Positions 8,847-19,592 of a DNA stretch of 55,769 nucleotides are shown here, one piece after another (position 1 is the first letter of the stretch; the number at the start of each line of letters is the position of its first letter). The notes beneath the pieces were generated by a model. That model did no database searches, was not told where the DNA came from, and saw only the letters and a list, made by a program, of their open reading frames with translations. The position numbers and the translations under genes were made by a program. The DNA is from Burkholderiaceae bacterium (lineage in GTDB: Bacteria; Pseudomonadota; Gammaproteobacteria; Burkholderiales; Burkholderiaceae_D): assembly GCA_018882935.1 (NCBI GenBank), contig VERA01000010.1:1-55769 (forward strand), in the 5' to 3' direction.

Positions 8847-9998
8847 TCAAAGCTCGCCGTAGGAATGCAAGCCTGACAGGAACATGTTCACACCCAAGAA
8901 AGCAAACGTCGTGACGAACAAACCTACCACGGCCCACCACGCAGCAACTTGACCACGCAAGCCTTTCATGAGGCGCATATGCAGCCAGGCGGCGTAGTTC
9001 AACCAAACGATCAACGCCCAGGTTTCTTTCGGATCCCACGACCAGTAGCCGCCCCAGGCCTCGGCTGCCCACAAGGCGCCCAAGATAGTGGCGATGGTGA
9101 AGAAAGCAAACCCAACCGCAATCGCTTTGTACATCACATCATCAAGCACTTCCAGCGGCGGTAGCCGGTCTTCCAACTTGCCTTTGGCTTTAAGCAGGTA
9201 TGCGATACCCACCATGGCGGCGAGTGCAAAGGTACCGTAACCAATGAAGTTAGCCGGCACATGAATTTTCATCCACCAGCTTTGCAGTGCCGGCACCAGT
9301 GGCTGTATTTCATGCGCGTCACGCGCTGTCATGTACCACAACAGAAAACCGACCGCGGCGGAGATCACCAGCATCACGAACGCGCTGAATGAACGCGTTT
9401 CGTATTTCTGCTCATAGAACACCAAAAACAAGGCGGTGATCAGACAGAACAGAATAAACACTTCATACAAGTTGGATACCGGTATATGACCGATGTCCGA
9501 ACCCAGAAGGTACGACTCATACCAGCGCACCATCATGCCGGTGAAGCCCAGCAAAATCGCCGCCCAGCAAAGCTTGCTGCCAACCGCACCACCGAAGCTC
9601 GAGCGTGCTATCAGACCACCCCAGTAGAACAGGGTAGAGAGAAAGAACAAGGTGCTCATCCACAAAATAGCGGATTGGCTCGACAGCATGTACTTCAGGA
9701 AAAATCGGTTCTGGGCCGCGTCCAGATTGCCGCCGTACAGAGAAATGCCATACAAGGAAGTCGCAGCAATCAAGAGAAACAGAGTACGCGCCGATTTCCA
9801 GTACCACCCAAGGCCGGCAAACGTTGGCACTGCAGCCAGCAGGATAGCCTTCTCATAGATATCCATGAACTCGCCATAGCGGTTCAGCGCAAACAGCGCG
9901 CCCACCAGCAATAAGGCAGCGAACAGCCAATCAAACCAGCTGCGCCCCTTGAATACGCTACTGCTCTCTGCGTAGGTTGTATTTTCAGTGAGCTCCAT
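8847..9998 (-). CDS. ccsB: Cytochrome c biogenesis protein CcsB (ResC/CcsA, system II)
   Basis: 383 residues, about eight transmembrane helices. It carries the tryptophan-rich haem-handling WWD motif AWGGYWSWDPKETWALIVW in the last third and conserved histidines flanking it (HVPANFIGYG and WLHMRLMKG). Together with ResB it exports haem and attaches it to CXXCH motifs of apocytochromes c in the periplasm. Sits after resB, followed by a cytochrome-dependent repair pair. The 195-base gap to resB is unusually large and holds a nested inverted repeat. Confidence 0.95.
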   Translation of the reverse strand: MELTENTTYAESSSVFKGRSWFDWLFAALLLVGALFALNRYGEFMDIYEKAILLAAVPTFAGLGWYWKSARTLFLLIAATSLYGISLYGGNLDAAQNRFFLKYMLSSQSAILWMSTLFFLSTLFYWGGLIARSSFGGAVGSKLCWAAILLGFTGMMVRWYESYLLGSDIGHIPVSNLYEVFILFCLITALFLVFYEQKYETRSFSAFVMLVISAAVGFLLWYMTARDAHEIQPLVPALQSWWMKIHVPANFIGYGTFALAAMVGIAYLLKAKGKLEDRLPPLEVLDDVMYKAIAVGFAFFTIATILGALWAAEAWGGYWSWDPKETWALIVWLNYAAWLHMRLMKGLRGQVAAWWAVVGLFVTTFAFLGVNMFLSGLHSYGEL

Positions 9999-10089
9999 CG
10001 TTCATCTCCGGTGATCTTGCAGTACCGCTATGCGCTGCAAAGTATAGTTGAGTGCGCCAAGCCGTGCCGGGCTGCAGTGCAAAGACCGA

Positions 10090-10193
10090 GAGCCTGCCTG
10101 GTTAGGTCGATGGCAAGGCGGCCGTAGCGCAGACAGTACTCGACGTACGGCAAGCTACGGCCAACACAGCTAGCGGCCTGACGAGGCAGGCTC
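10090..10193. repeat. Nested inverted repeat between resB and ccsB
   Basis: Outer arms GAGCCTGCCT (10090-10099) and AGGCAGGCTC (10184-10193) are perfect complements. Inner arms GGCCGTAG (10120-10127) and CTACGGCC (10155-10162) are also perfect, and the centre holds GTAC twice. The 16 bases TTAGGTCGATGGCAAG at 10102-10117 are nearly repeated at 10194-10209, which encode the end of ResB. The unit of about 104 bases looks like a dispersed palindromic repeat or a miniature mobile element. Confidence 0.6.
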
Positions 10194-12338
10194 TTAGGCC
10201 GATGGCAAGCGGGCTTTCATCTGTTCGAACTCCTTGTCGAAATCCAGACTACGCCGCTGCGAGCTCATCGCCATCAGCGCGTGTACACCGCCACTGGTAT
10301 CGGGCCGCAACCAAAGCCACAGGCGCCGCTCACGGATATAAAGCATGGCGAATACGCCGAGCACCAGCAGCAGGCAGCCCAGATAAACCACATTCTTGCC
10401 GGGGGAGCGTGTCACCTGAAACACCGAGGCTTTCACTTCGTCAAAGCCGCGTAATTGCAAATACACCGGCGCCCCATAGAAAAAGGAATCTGCCAGCGCA
10501 TCGGTCGAGCGCTGCAAGAAGCGCGCACTTTTTGCATCGGGAACAGCGGGCGGTAGGCCGTCTTTGTCCCGCGCGACTTGCCATAACTCCCACATTGCGC
10601 CGTTCAATATCTTCATGAAGATATCGACGGTTTTTTCTTGTTGGTCTTTGGGCACTTTATCAATAAAACGTGCCACCGCGATGTAACCAGAAGACTCAGC
10701 GTCACCCGCAAACACATTCAAGCCACGCAAAGCCGATAGCTGCAGCTGCTCGCGTAACTGCGGCGAACTATTGGCGCCAAGCGGCACATTGGCACCGTAA
10801 CGCTTGGCGGCTTTTTCACGCAGCACCGGATCTGAGATCGCAGCCCGTAAACGCATCCACTCATCGACCTTGCCGTTGGCATCGGCGGGAATACGCAGAT
10901 AGCGAAAAGCCTCGGATGGGTTCTCGCGCACACCGGCAAGAAAAACATCTTCGCCATCAATCGTGACCGGCATCATGTAGTTGCTGAACTCGCGCGCCTG
11001 ACCGGTTTTGTCGCGCAGCTTGTACTGCACGCTTGGACCCACGTTGCGCAGATCCTTACCGCGCTCACGATTGGCGGCCGATCCCAGTCGCTTCTCAAGG
11101 TTTTCATTGAAGCCTTTTGGCTGCTTCACGGCACGCGGATCGCCGGCCATGTTCTCGACATTGAAGGGGCGAAAGCCCGACCACTCAATCGTATAGTCGC
11201 CCGCATTACCCGCCAAGCGTGAAGCTTTACCTACCTGACCCTCCAACGCAAACTGCGCGTGAGCAGCGCCCGCCATCGGGTAGCCGATCAGCTTCAAACG
11301 ACTACCGCCGTCTTCAAAACTGGATTGGTAAACCGCCAGACCTTTATGGATTAATGGCTCGTTAACTTTAATGGTCGCGCGAAAACTGTTACCGGTGTCT
11401 TTATCAGTGACAATCACATTACTGGCGAACAGCTTTGGCATACCGGTCGAATAGAAATCGACGATAAATTTCTCTAACTGCAGCGTGAACGGCAAGTCTT
11501 GAATCAGCACCCCATCGCCCATCTGCAAGATAGTGGTGTCGCTACTCTGCCCCTCGGGCACGAGGGTGTTACCGCGGAAGGTGATGTTGCCAGTACCTAG
11601 CCTGTGCTTCTCTGGGATTTCAGCGATTACGCCGCTCCCTTTGAAAGTCTCTTTACCAAATAGCCATTGCTGAGCCCGAATAGCCAGATTGGAGTCGAGT
11701 AGGCCACCAACGCAAATAATAACGATCGCTGAGTGCGCAAAGATATACCCGAGCTTATTGGCGCCGCCCTGCTTCGCGCTGAGCAAGATAGCGCCGTCTT
11801 TGCTGATTTGCTTTACCTGATACCCGGCGGTCGCGATCTGCTGCGCATAATCTTTCGCTAGCTGCGTCATATCGCGCGCTGCTGTCCACTCGGCATGATG
11901 ATGAAAATTTCGCAGCGACTGTTCTCGCACATTCTCGCGCCAGCTTTTCATGTCAGCGATCATTTTCGGCGCATTACGTATGATGCAGAGCGACGTCGAG
12001 GTAACCAGAAACGCCATGATCAACAAAAACCACCAGGCCGAGTACACCGAGTAAACAGAAAAACGCGCAAACACCTCGAACCAGAACGGGCCAAACTGGT
12101 TCACATAGTTCGGCATCGGCTCGCCTTGCAACACTACCGTGCCCACCACCGACGCAATTGAGATGATAGTCAACAAGCTGATCGCAAAACGCATCGAAGA
12201 GACCAGCTCAACCATCTCGGTGACGAAGCGTCCGCGATTGGTCAGCAGCATGCCCTGCGTTGTGGGTGAGGATTGTTGGCTTGTATCGATTGCGTCCATA
12301 TCTGCCAGCATCAACAAAAAGGGGCGGCTGATTGCCAC
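10194..12338 (-). CDS. resB: Cytochrome c biogenesis protein ResB (Ccs1, system II)
   Basis: 714 residues. Three N-terminal transmembrane helices (about 50-72, 95-118, 188-206), a large periplasmic domain (about 210-640) and a last helix at about 650-670 followed by a basic cytoplasmic tail. ResB binds apocytochrome and haem with CcsB in system II maturation. The start at 12338 is GTG with a poor ribosome site; ATG codons at 12311 and 12299 are alternatives. Downstream neighbour ccsB completes the pair, and the cytochrome c4 substrate is encoded just upstream. Confidence 0.94.
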   Translation of the reverse strand: MAISRPFLLMLADMDAIDTSQQSSPTTQGMLLTNRGRFVTEMVELVSSMRFAISLLTIISIASVVGTVVLQGEPMPNYVNQFGPFWFEVFARFSVYSVYSAWWFLLIMAFLVTSTSLCIIRNAPKMIADMKSWRENVREQSLRNFHHHAEWTAARDMTQLAKDYAQQIATAGYQVKQISKDGAILLSAKQGGANKLGYIFAHSAIVIICVGGLLDSNLAIRAQQWLFGKETFKGSGVIAEIPEKHRLGTGNITFRGNTLVPEGQSSDTTILQMGDGVLIQDLPFTLQLEKFIVDFYSTGMPKLFASNVIVTDKDTGNSFRATIKVNEPLIHKGLAVYQSSFEDGGSRLKLIGYPMAGAAHAQFALEGQVGKASRLAGNAGDYTIEWSGFRPFNVENMAGDPRAVKQPKGFNENLEKRLGSAANRERGKDLRNVGPSVQYKLRDKTGQAREFSNYMMPVTIDGEDVFLAGVRENPSEAFRYLRIPADANGKVDEWMRLRAAISDPVLREKAAKRYGANVPLGANSSPQLREQLQLSALRGLNVFAGDAESSGYIAVARFIDKVPKDQQEKTVDIFMKILNGAMWELWQVARDKDGLPPAVPDAKSARFLQRSTDALADSFFYGAPVYLQLRGFDEVKASVFQVTRSPGKNVVYLGCLLLVLGVFAMLYIRERRLWLWLRPDTSGGVHALMAMSSQRRSLDFDKEFEQMKARLPSA

Positions 12339-12393
12339 CCCCGGTATTGGTTGACTGCTCCCGTTTAGCGTTATTGTCGGGAGAGGTAAAAAA

Positions 12394-13050
12394 TCACCGC
12401 AAACCGGCGATGTAGTCTGATACTGCTTTCATCTCTTCATCGGTGAGGCGCTTGCTGATAGTGACCATCTGCGCCGAGTTATTTCGCACACCGCCGCGGA
12501 AATTAGTCAGCTGCGTTACTGCGTAATCCTGATGCTGACCAGAGATACGCGGGTACTGCGCCGGAATGCCTGCGCCGTTGGGGCTGTGGCAGCCAGCGCA
12601 AGCAGGTACATTTTTTTCAGCGATGCCGGCACGATAAATCTTGCGGCCGAGATCTGCAGTTTCTTTGACTTTCGCTACATTGGCTGTCGCTTTTTGCGTT
12701 GCCAGATAGGCCGCAACGTTATCGATGTCTTCCGGTGTCATCGCCTTGGCGATCATGGTCATGATGGCGTTATTGCGATCAGGTCCCTGGAAATCATGCA
12801 GCTGCTTCTTGATATAAGCGGCATGCTGGCCACCGAGCTTGGGATTTTGCGGAATACCCGAGTTACCTTCCGCGCCATGGCATGCGATGCAAGCGGTAAT
12901 GCCGCGCGCGGGGTCACCACCAGAGTACAGCGTAGCGCCTTTGGCAGGGTCTGCTGCAGCTGACTTTTGCTCCGTTGCGTGTGCAGTAAAAAGCGTAGAG
13001 CACAGCGCGACAGCGAAGACTTTTAAACACAACGAAAGTACTCGATTCAT
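12394..13050 (-). CDS. Di-haem cytochrome c4
   Basis: 218 residues. A signal peptide ends near TAHA (residue 25). Two haem c sites are CIACH (54-58) and CAGCH (151-155), each in a class I cytochrome domain, with the second half repeating the first (GISGQH/GGQHAAYIKKQL type motifs). Cytochrome c4 is a periplasmic, often membrane-attached electron carrier to terminal oxidases. It is the apparent client of the CcsB/ResB pair encoded next to it. Confidence 0.95.
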   Translation of the reverse strand: MNRVLSLCLKVFAVALCSTLFTAHATEQKSAAADPAKGATLYSGGDPARGITACIACHGAEGNSGIPQNPKLGGQHAAYIKKQLHDFQGPDRNNAIMTMIAKAMTPEDIDNVAAYLATQKATANVAKVKETADLGRKIYRAGIAEKNVPACAGCHSPNGAGIPAQYPRISGQHQDYAVTQLTNFRGGVRNNSAQMVTISKRLTDEEMKAVSDYIAGLR

Positions 13051-13099
13051 TCAAACACCCGGGCAATAATTGATTGAGTTCGTCACTGAATACAGCCTT

Positions 13100-13116
13100 G
13101 CATTGTACTACAATGC
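13100..13116. promoter_or_regulatory. Palindrome in the cytochrome c4 / engB divergent region
   Basis: GCATTGTA C TACAATGC, a perfect 8-base inverted repeat around one central base. Each strand reads TACAAT, one base from the consensus -10, so it could carry divergent -10 elements, a regulator site, or both. No clear -35 hexamers were found. Confidence 0.4.
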
Positions 13117-13185
13117 CCATCAGCGATTTTTCGCCCCCCTTTCGACAGCTGCCGCGTTTGCCGGCCCCACCCCCGCCCATTCCCG

Positions 13186-13880
13186 ATGTCCCTACTTTGG
13201 CAAGCCCGCTTCTTCACGACCGTGAATCGACTTCAGGATTTGCCAAAATACCAAGTCCCGGAAGTGGCCTTCGCCGGCCGCTCGAATGCGGGAAAGTCGA
13301 CCGCGATCAACCTGCTCTGCAACCAGAAAAAGCTGGCTTTTGCCTCCAAAACCCCCGGTCGCACCCAGCACATTAACTATTTCTCGATCGGTGGCGCGCA
13401 TGTCGGTCAGCACCGGCGGGATATAGCGCGCAGCGAGGAAATTCGGGCGTTTTTGGTGGATTTACCGGGCTACGGCTACGCCGAGGTAGCCGGCACTGCC
13501 AAGCACCACTGGCAGCAGCTGCTTGGCCGCTACGTTCAGATCAGAGCGCCGCTGGTTGGCCTGGTGCTGATCATGGATGCGCGACGGCCATTCACCGAGC
13601 TGGATATCGAGATGCTGGAGTGGTTCGCCCCCACCGGCAAGCCCATCCATTGCCTGCTGAGTAAGGCAGATAAGCTCAACCGGCACGAGCAATCCGACGC
13701 GATCCGGCTCGCCAGAACCATTCTGGCCAGCTATGTTGACGAGCAAGGCCAGCCTCTGCCATTCTCCGTGCAGCTATTCTCCGCGCTTAAGCGTATTGGC
13801 TTGGATGAGGCAGACCGCACAATCTGTAGCCTGTTGCAACTCGAGCCGGGTGCCGGTCATGACGAGCAAACCTTACCCGT

Positions 13881-13905
<25 letters not shown>
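13186..13905 (+). CDS. engB: Ribosome biogenesis GTPase EngB (YihA/YsxC)
   Basis: 239 residues. GTPase motifs: G1 GRSNAGKST (31-39), switch region ASKTPGRTQ (53-61), G3 DLPGYGYA (92-99) and G4 SKAD (159-162). EngB acts in late assembly of the 50S subunit. There is an insertion of roughly 12-15 residues between the switch and G3 ([15 protein letters not shown]). The ATG at 13186 has no strong Shine-Dalgarno sequence; [12 protein letters not shown] is a typical family start. The stop codon lies inside the hairpin of a leftward terminator. Confidence 0.96.
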
Positions 13906-15087
<1,182 letters not shown>

Positions 15088-15197
15088 ATTTGTAGAAATA
15101 CAACACATTCGAACTCAATTCACCTTATCGACACATAGCCTGGAGAAGATGCTGACCAATTTTTGATGCGCTGACTTGTAACGAGGGAAAAGCGACA

Positions 15198-15701
15198 ATG
15201 AACAGAACATCCCGAATGCCCACCTTCGTTCACCCCAATCTTGACAATACAAGCAGCAAGGTTGTACAGGGCACCTACGACGTCGTCATCGCAAAAGAAG
15301 AAAAATTCATCACGCCAAACGGCAAGATCGGACGAGCCAGAGTATTTTCACGTGTTAGCCCGGAGAAAATTCGCAATGACGGATCTGGCAATTTGCAAAC
15401 CTACGCAAAACATGCAAAGGCCAGAATCAGCGATGCAATTTTGAGGAGCAAGATGCCGGCCGAAAAGAAAAGCCTTGTCCTCGACATGATGACAGTCCAG
15501 GTGAAGGGTGATCATTCAAAACCATTGACGGCGTTCTTTAGCGCGAACAAATTTCATGACGCTAATGAAAAATTCCGACTACCGGAACAAAAGCAAGTAC
15601 GCTTCATGGATACTGCGAATGTTGAAATCCCCCGCAATAAACCTGCGCAAACAGCCCTTCCAAAAGAAGTCATACTGCCTGAACTACCGCCGGAGTTTTG
15701 A
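15198..15701 (+). CDS. Hypothetical protein, 167 residues
   Basis: Not recognised. The protein is polar and basic (many Lys, Arg, Asn), has no signal peptide or membrane helix, and ends in a proline-rich tail (LPKEVILPELPPEF). Two segments look folded: about 23-50 (beta-rich) and 70-115. GAGGGAAAAG upstream of the ATG is a good ribosome site, and a strong terminator follows 24 bases after the stop, so it is probably a complete single-gene unit. It is more AT-rich than hemB and dsbD on either side, which suggests acquisition. A cytoplasmic or secreted role cannot be told apart from sequence. Confidence 0.7.
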   Translation: MNRTSRMPTFVHPNLDNTSSKVVQGTYDVVIAKEEKFITPNGKIGRARVFSRVSPEKIRNDGSGNLQTYAKHAKARISDAILRSKMPAEKKSLVLDMMTVQVKGDHSKPLTAFFSANKFHDANEKFRLPEQKQVRFMDTANVEIPRNKPAQTALPKEVILPELPPEF

Positions 15702-15724
15702 TGGCGCGCACGCTTGACATAGCA

Positions 15725-15783
15725 AAAGCGGAATCGCACGCCTTCACTTTTCAACACTGAACGAAGGCGTGCTATTCCGCTTT
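15725..15783. terminator. Bidirectional terminator between hypothetical gene and dsbD
   Basis: AAAGCGGAAT + G + CACGCCTTC (15725-15745) pairs with GAAGGCGTG + C + ATTCCGCTTT (15763-15783), with one mismatch and a 17-base loop. The plus strand ends in TTT and the minus strand in TTTT, so it can serve both convergent genes. Its right arm contains the last codons and stop of dsbD. Confidence 0.85.
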
Positions 15784-17517
15784 CTGCAATGACTGTAGAA
15801 ACTGCGCTGGCGGCTGATAGCCGATCACGCGCGTACCGCGAATTTCATTGCCATTGGTATCGAAAAAAATAATACCCGGCGGGCCGAATAGGCCGAAACG
15901 TTTTAGCAGCGCTTTATCGTCATCATTATTGGCTGTCACATCTGCCTGTAGCAGCAGGATCTGGTCCAGTTTGGTTTTCACCTCGGGGTTGGTGAAGGTA
16001 AATTTTTCCATTTCAATGCATGACACGCACCAGTCGGCGTAGAAGTCGAGCATGACGCGCCTGCCGCCAGTATCCGCGAGTGCCGCGTCAAGTTCCGCTA
16101 CGCTGCGAACACGCGTGAAAGCTGTCTTTTGGTGCTGCTTTCCGCCGAGATGCGCCAAGGGTGCCCATGCATCGCGACCGCCTGTCGCCACACCCAGCAG
16201 CTGCACGGCGCCGAGAAGGATAAAAACAATGCCGATGATTCTGGTACGCCAACCGAGCGACTTGTCGCGCATCAGGAATAAGCCATAGCCAGCAGCCAGC
16301 GCGCCCCAGCCGAGCATCAGTAGCCAAGCCGGTATCAGCGACGACACCATCCACAAGGCGAGCGCCAGCATCAGCACGCCAAAGAAATACTTCACGGTCT
16401 GCATCCACGCACCCGCACGCGGCAGCAGCGAGCCCGCTGATATGCCGACCAGCAGCAAGGGTAGGCTCATGCCAACTGCCATTGCGAACAAGGCACTGCC
16501 ACCAATCAGCACATTGCGTGTTTGGCTGATGTAAACCAACGCGCCAGCCAGCGGTGCGGCGACACAGGGCCCGACGATCAATGCGGAGATTGCACCCATG
16601 ACGAATACACCAAGCAGCTTGCCGCCGCGCTGACGCTCCGACAAGCGGGTCAGGGCGAGTTGTAACGATGCCGGCACTTGAAGCTGATAGATATCGAACA
16701 TCGATAGCGCCATGGCCGCCATCAGAATCGCAAAAGCAAACAGGACGGGCGGGCTTTGCAGGCTTGCAGACAGGCCCTCGCCAATCAGGCCGGCGGCGAT
16801 ACCGAGTGCGGTGTAGACCAGTGCCATGCCGAGTGAGTAAGCAACTGACAGCACCAAGCCACGCCGCCGGCTGGTCTGTGCACCTTCACCGGCGATGATG
16901 AACGAGAGTATGGGCACCATCGGCAGCACACACGGCGTGAATGAAAGACCCAGGCCGAGCAGCAGGAACAGCGGCAATATCAGTAGTAGCCGCCCGCTCG
17001 CAAGCGAGGCTTCGATGCGACCCATCTCGCCCTCGACGCGGGTCGGCGCCGCAGTGCGGTCGGCATCTGATCCTGATGGCGCGTTAGCAGATAAATTCAC
17101 GATCGATTCCATCGGCGGATAGCACAAGCCTTTGTCAGCGCAGCCTTGACTGGTTACCTTCAACTGAAAAGGTCCGCTTGCTTGCACCGGAATCGTAAAG
17201 CTCAGCTGATGCCTGAGAATTTCGAGCTCTTTATCGAAATTCGGATCAAATTTAACGTCACCGCGCGGGATAGTGATCTTGCCTAGCGTCGCACCCTGAG
17301 CAGATACAGCGATTTTGTCGCGGTACATGTAGTAGCCGTCGGCAATACGAAAACTCACCTCAACGGTGGCCGTATCGACGCTACGTGCACTGAAGGCAAA
17401 CGCGCGCTCGGGTGCCAGAAAATCTTGCGCCTGCAATGTCGGCATGCAGAGCCAGAGGGCCGCAAAAATCATGCGGCTGCGCGTGAAAAATCTACTCTGA
17501 ATAAACCAATTACGCAT
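15772..17517 (-). CDS. dsbD: Thiol:disulfide interchange protein DsbD
   Basis: 581 residues from the start at 17517. Signal peptide (about 1-30), periplasmic alpha domain with Cys126 and Cys132 (GCADKGLCYPP), a central domain of about eight transmembrane helices with the redox pair CVLPM/GPCVAAP, and a C-terminal thioredoxin domain with Cys497-Val-Ser-Cys500. DsbD carries reductant from cytoplasmic thioredoxin to the periplasm, for DsbC and for apocytochrome reduction before haem attachment, which suits the nearby system II genes. The frame stays open to 17655, but that extra 46-residue leader overlaps cutA and is not signal-like. The chosen start overlaps the cutA stop by 8 bases. Confidence 0.95.
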   Translation of the reverse strand: MRNWFIQSRFFTRSRMIFAALWLCMPTLQAQDFLAPERAFAFSARSVDTATVEVSFRIADGYYMYRDKIAVSAQGATLGKITIPRGDVKFDPNFDKELEILRHQLSFTIPVQASGPFQLKVTSQGCADKGLCYPPMESIVNLSANAPSGSDADRTAAPTRVEGEMGRIEASLASGRLLLILPLFLLLGLGLSFTPCVLPMVPILSFIIAGEGAQTSRRRGLVLSVAYSLGMALVYTALGIAAGLIGEGLSASLQSPPVLFAFAILMAAMALSMFDIYQLQVPASLQLALTRLSERQRGGKLLGVFVMGAISALIVGPCVAAPLAGALVYISQTRNVLIGGSALFAMAVGMSLPLLLVGISAGSLLPRAGAWMQTVKYFFGVLMLALALWMVSSLIPAWLLMLGWGALAAGYGLFLMRDKSLGWRTRIIGIVFILLGAVQLLGVATGGRDAWAPLAHLGGKQHQKTAFTRVRSVAELDAALADTGGRRVMLDFYADWCVSCIEMEKFTFTNPEVKTKLDQILLLQADVTANNDDDKALLKRFGLFGPPGIIFFDTNGNEIRGTRVIGYQPPAQFLQSLQKAE

Positions 17518-17848
17518 GCTTCTCGCTCGTGGTTTCAGCAACGACCCAGTGCAGATAAGGGGCATAGCCTTCGGCAAGGGGCCATGCGATAACCTCAGGC
17601 ACATCATAAGGATGAGCATCCACCAGCGTCTGCTGTAGTTGGGCGTATTTTTCACGCGTGGTCTTGATCAGCAAAGTCACCTCTTCGGCCTGCTCAATCT
17701 GCCCCTGCCAACGATACACAGACTGCACACCCGGCAAGATATTCACGCACGCTGCCAACTTGGTTTCGACAAGTAGGCGTGCCAAGCCCTGCGCGGTAGC
17801 AGCGTCCGGCACATTCGACATCACCATCAATATCTGTGCATCGCTCAT
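17510..17848 (-). CDS. cutA: Divalent-cation tolerance protein CutA
   Basis: 112 residues from the ATG at 17848, which has GAGG five bases upstream; a TTG one codon earlier is less likely. The motifs KLAACVNILPGVQSVYRWQG, LLIKTTREKY and HPYDVPEVIAWP are the CutA1 core. CutA1 forms a trimer with a PII-like fold; its role in copper tolerance is debated. Placement directly before dsbD (8-base overlap) is the classic cutA-dsbD order. Confidence 0.95.
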   Translation of the reverse strand: MSDAQILMVMSNVPDAATAQGLARLLVETKLAACVNILPGVQSVYRWQGQIEQAEEVTLLIKTTREKYAQLQQTLVDAHPYDVPEVIAWPLAEGYAPYLHWVVAETTSEKHA

Positions 17849-17877
17849 CAATACCTCTGCAACAACAGCTGCAACGA

Positions 17878-18663
17878 CTACTTCAACAGACGCCTGCGCG
17901 TGAGTACAGTCGCGATATAAAAACCGGCCACGGTGTAAACCACCAAGATCGCCAGGTCTCTGATTGGATCGTCAGGAGAGCTGCCGAGCAGTAATGGTCG
18001 CACAAGACGTACCGCCGCGCCGAGCGGCAAGATGTTCGCCAAAGACTGCAGCCATACAGGCAGTTGGCTCACCGGATAGTAGACGCCTGAGAGAAAAATC
18101 ATGGGCGTAAGCACCAGCGTGAAGTAGTAGGTGAAAAAATCATAGGCTTTGGCGATCGCGTTCACGATGAGAGCGATCGAAGCAAAGCAGATACCCGTCA
18201 TCAACAGCAGTGGCGGCACCAGCAGTGTGCCCGGATGCCAGCCAATACCCAGCACAAACAGCACCAACAAAATCGCTACGCCTGAGATCATCGCCTTGCT
18301 GGCAGCCCACAGCATTTCGGCGAGGACGATATCGTCCAGCTCAAGCGGGGTATTCAGCAAGGCGTCCCAGGTTTTTTGCACATGCATGCGTGAAAATGCC
18401 GAATACAAAGACTCGAATGATGCGGCCATCATCACGGACATACAGATCGAGCCACTTGCGAGATACTCGATGTACGGCACGCCCTCGATTTGCTGCAGCA
18501 AACTGCCGAGACCATAGCCGAATGCCAGCAAGGTGATCATCGGCTCGGCGATGTTTCCGATCACGCTCGCTACCGCAAGCTTTCGCCACACCAGCAGGTT
18601 ACGTCGCCAGACGGGTACGAACCGCAGGCTAAGTGCAGGTAAACGATAAGTGAGTGCGCTCAT
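17878..18663 (-). CDS. ABC-2 type exporter permease (NodJ/DRA family)
   Basis: 261 residues, six transmembrane helices with an ABC-2 signature near the end (IFLSGVYYPVSQLPVWLQSLANILPLGAAVRLVRP region, about 190-225). Works with the ATPase encoded 1 base upstream. NodJ-type permeases export lipo-oligosaccharides or unknown amphiphiles; substrate cannot be told here, and the class is widely conserved in Burkholderiales without nodulation. Confidence 0.9.
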   Translation of the reverse strand: MSALTYRLPALSLRFVPVWRRNLLVWRKLAVASVIGNIAEPMITLLAFGYGLGSLLQQIEGVPYIEYLASGSICMSVMMAASFESLYSAFSRMHVQKTWDALLNTPLELDDIVLAEMLWAASKAMISGVAILLVLFVLGIGWHPGTLLVPPLLLMTGICFASIALIVNAIAKAYDFFTYYFTLVLTPMIFLSGVYYPVSQLPVWLQSLANILPLGAAVRLVRPLLLGSSPDDPIRDLAILVVYTVAGFYIATVLTRRRLLK

Positions 18664-18664
18664 C

Positions 18665-19585
18665 TCAATCCCTCATCTCTCTGCCGGTAAGCTTGAGGAA
18701 AAGATCCTCTAAATTTGCCGGGCGATGCAAGTAGCGCAGGCCAGATGCGTGCGACAAGCTTTGCAGTAAAGGTTCAGCGCGACGGGTATAGCAAAATACC
18801 GTGTCGCCACTAATTTCAACACGATCAGACATCGCACGGGCTTGTTCAGCCCAGCGTGCTGCCTGATCACCATATACCTCCACCACTTGCGACTCGATAT
18901 GCTGAGCGATCAAATCGCGCGGCTCACCTTCGGCGATCAGACGACCATGATCAATTACCGCAAGGCGATTGCACAGACGCTCTGCCTCGTCCATAAAATG
19001 TGTGGTCAGCAAGATGGTCTTGCCTGCGGCGAGCAGGGCTTTCAATCGTTCCCAGATCATGTGCCTGGCTTGCGGATCAAGGCCCGTCGTTGGCTCGTCC
19101 ATGAAAATCAAATCGGGGTCGTTCACCAAGGCTCGCGCCAGTGTCAGCCTGCGCTTCATACCACCGGATAGTTCACCCATGCGCGCATGTCGCTTATTGG
19201 CAAGGTTGGAGAACTCAAGTAACCAGTCCAGCCGCGCGTGAATTTCCGATGGCTGCATACCGAAGTAGCGCCCGTAGACCAACAAATTCTCTTCAACCGT
19301 GAAATCGGGGTCGAGACTGTCCATTTGCGGCACAACGCCGATCTTCAGCCTGGCTTGGCGCGCATCGCGCGGCACGGCATGACCAACCAGAGTGATTTGC
19401 CCGCTGTCAGGTGCCGTCAATCCCAGACACAGTCGCAAGGTAGTCGTCTTACCGGCGCCATTCGGCCCCAACAAGCCATAGCACTCACCGCGCTCTAATG
19501 CGAACGACACGTCATCGATCACGGTGTGTCGATCGTCACCTTCACCATACGACTTTTTCAGATGCTCAACAGTCAGAATAGGCAT
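18665..19585 (-). CDS. ABC exporter ATP-binding protein (NodI/DRA family)
   Basis: 306 residues. Walker [10 protein letters not shown] at 40-48, Q-loop [10 protein letters not shown], signature LSGGMKRR at 139-146, Walker [13 protein letters not shown] ending at 170 and the H-loop His196. The C-terminal extension of about 80 residues is typical of DRA-type exporter ATPases. Forms a two-gene unit with the ABC-2 permease, separated by 1 base. Begins just after the terminator that closes the ribosomal cluster, so it probably has its own promoter. Confidence 0.92.
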   Translation of the reverse strand: MPILTVEHLKKSYGEGDDRHTVIDDVSFALERGECYGLLGPNGAGKTTTLRLCLGLTAPDSGQITLVGHAVPRDARQARLKIGVVPQMDSLDPDFTVEENLLVYGRYFGMQPSEIHARLDWLLEFSNLANKRHARMGELSGGMKRRLTLARALVNDPDLIFMDEPTTGLDPQARHMIWERLKALLAAGKTILLTTHFMDEAERLCNRLAVIDHGRLIAEGEPRDLIAQHIESQVVEVYGDQAARWAEQARAMSDRVEISGDTVFCYTRRAEPLLQSLSHASGLRYLHRPANLEDLFLKLTGREMRD

Positions 19586-19592
19586 GATCCAG

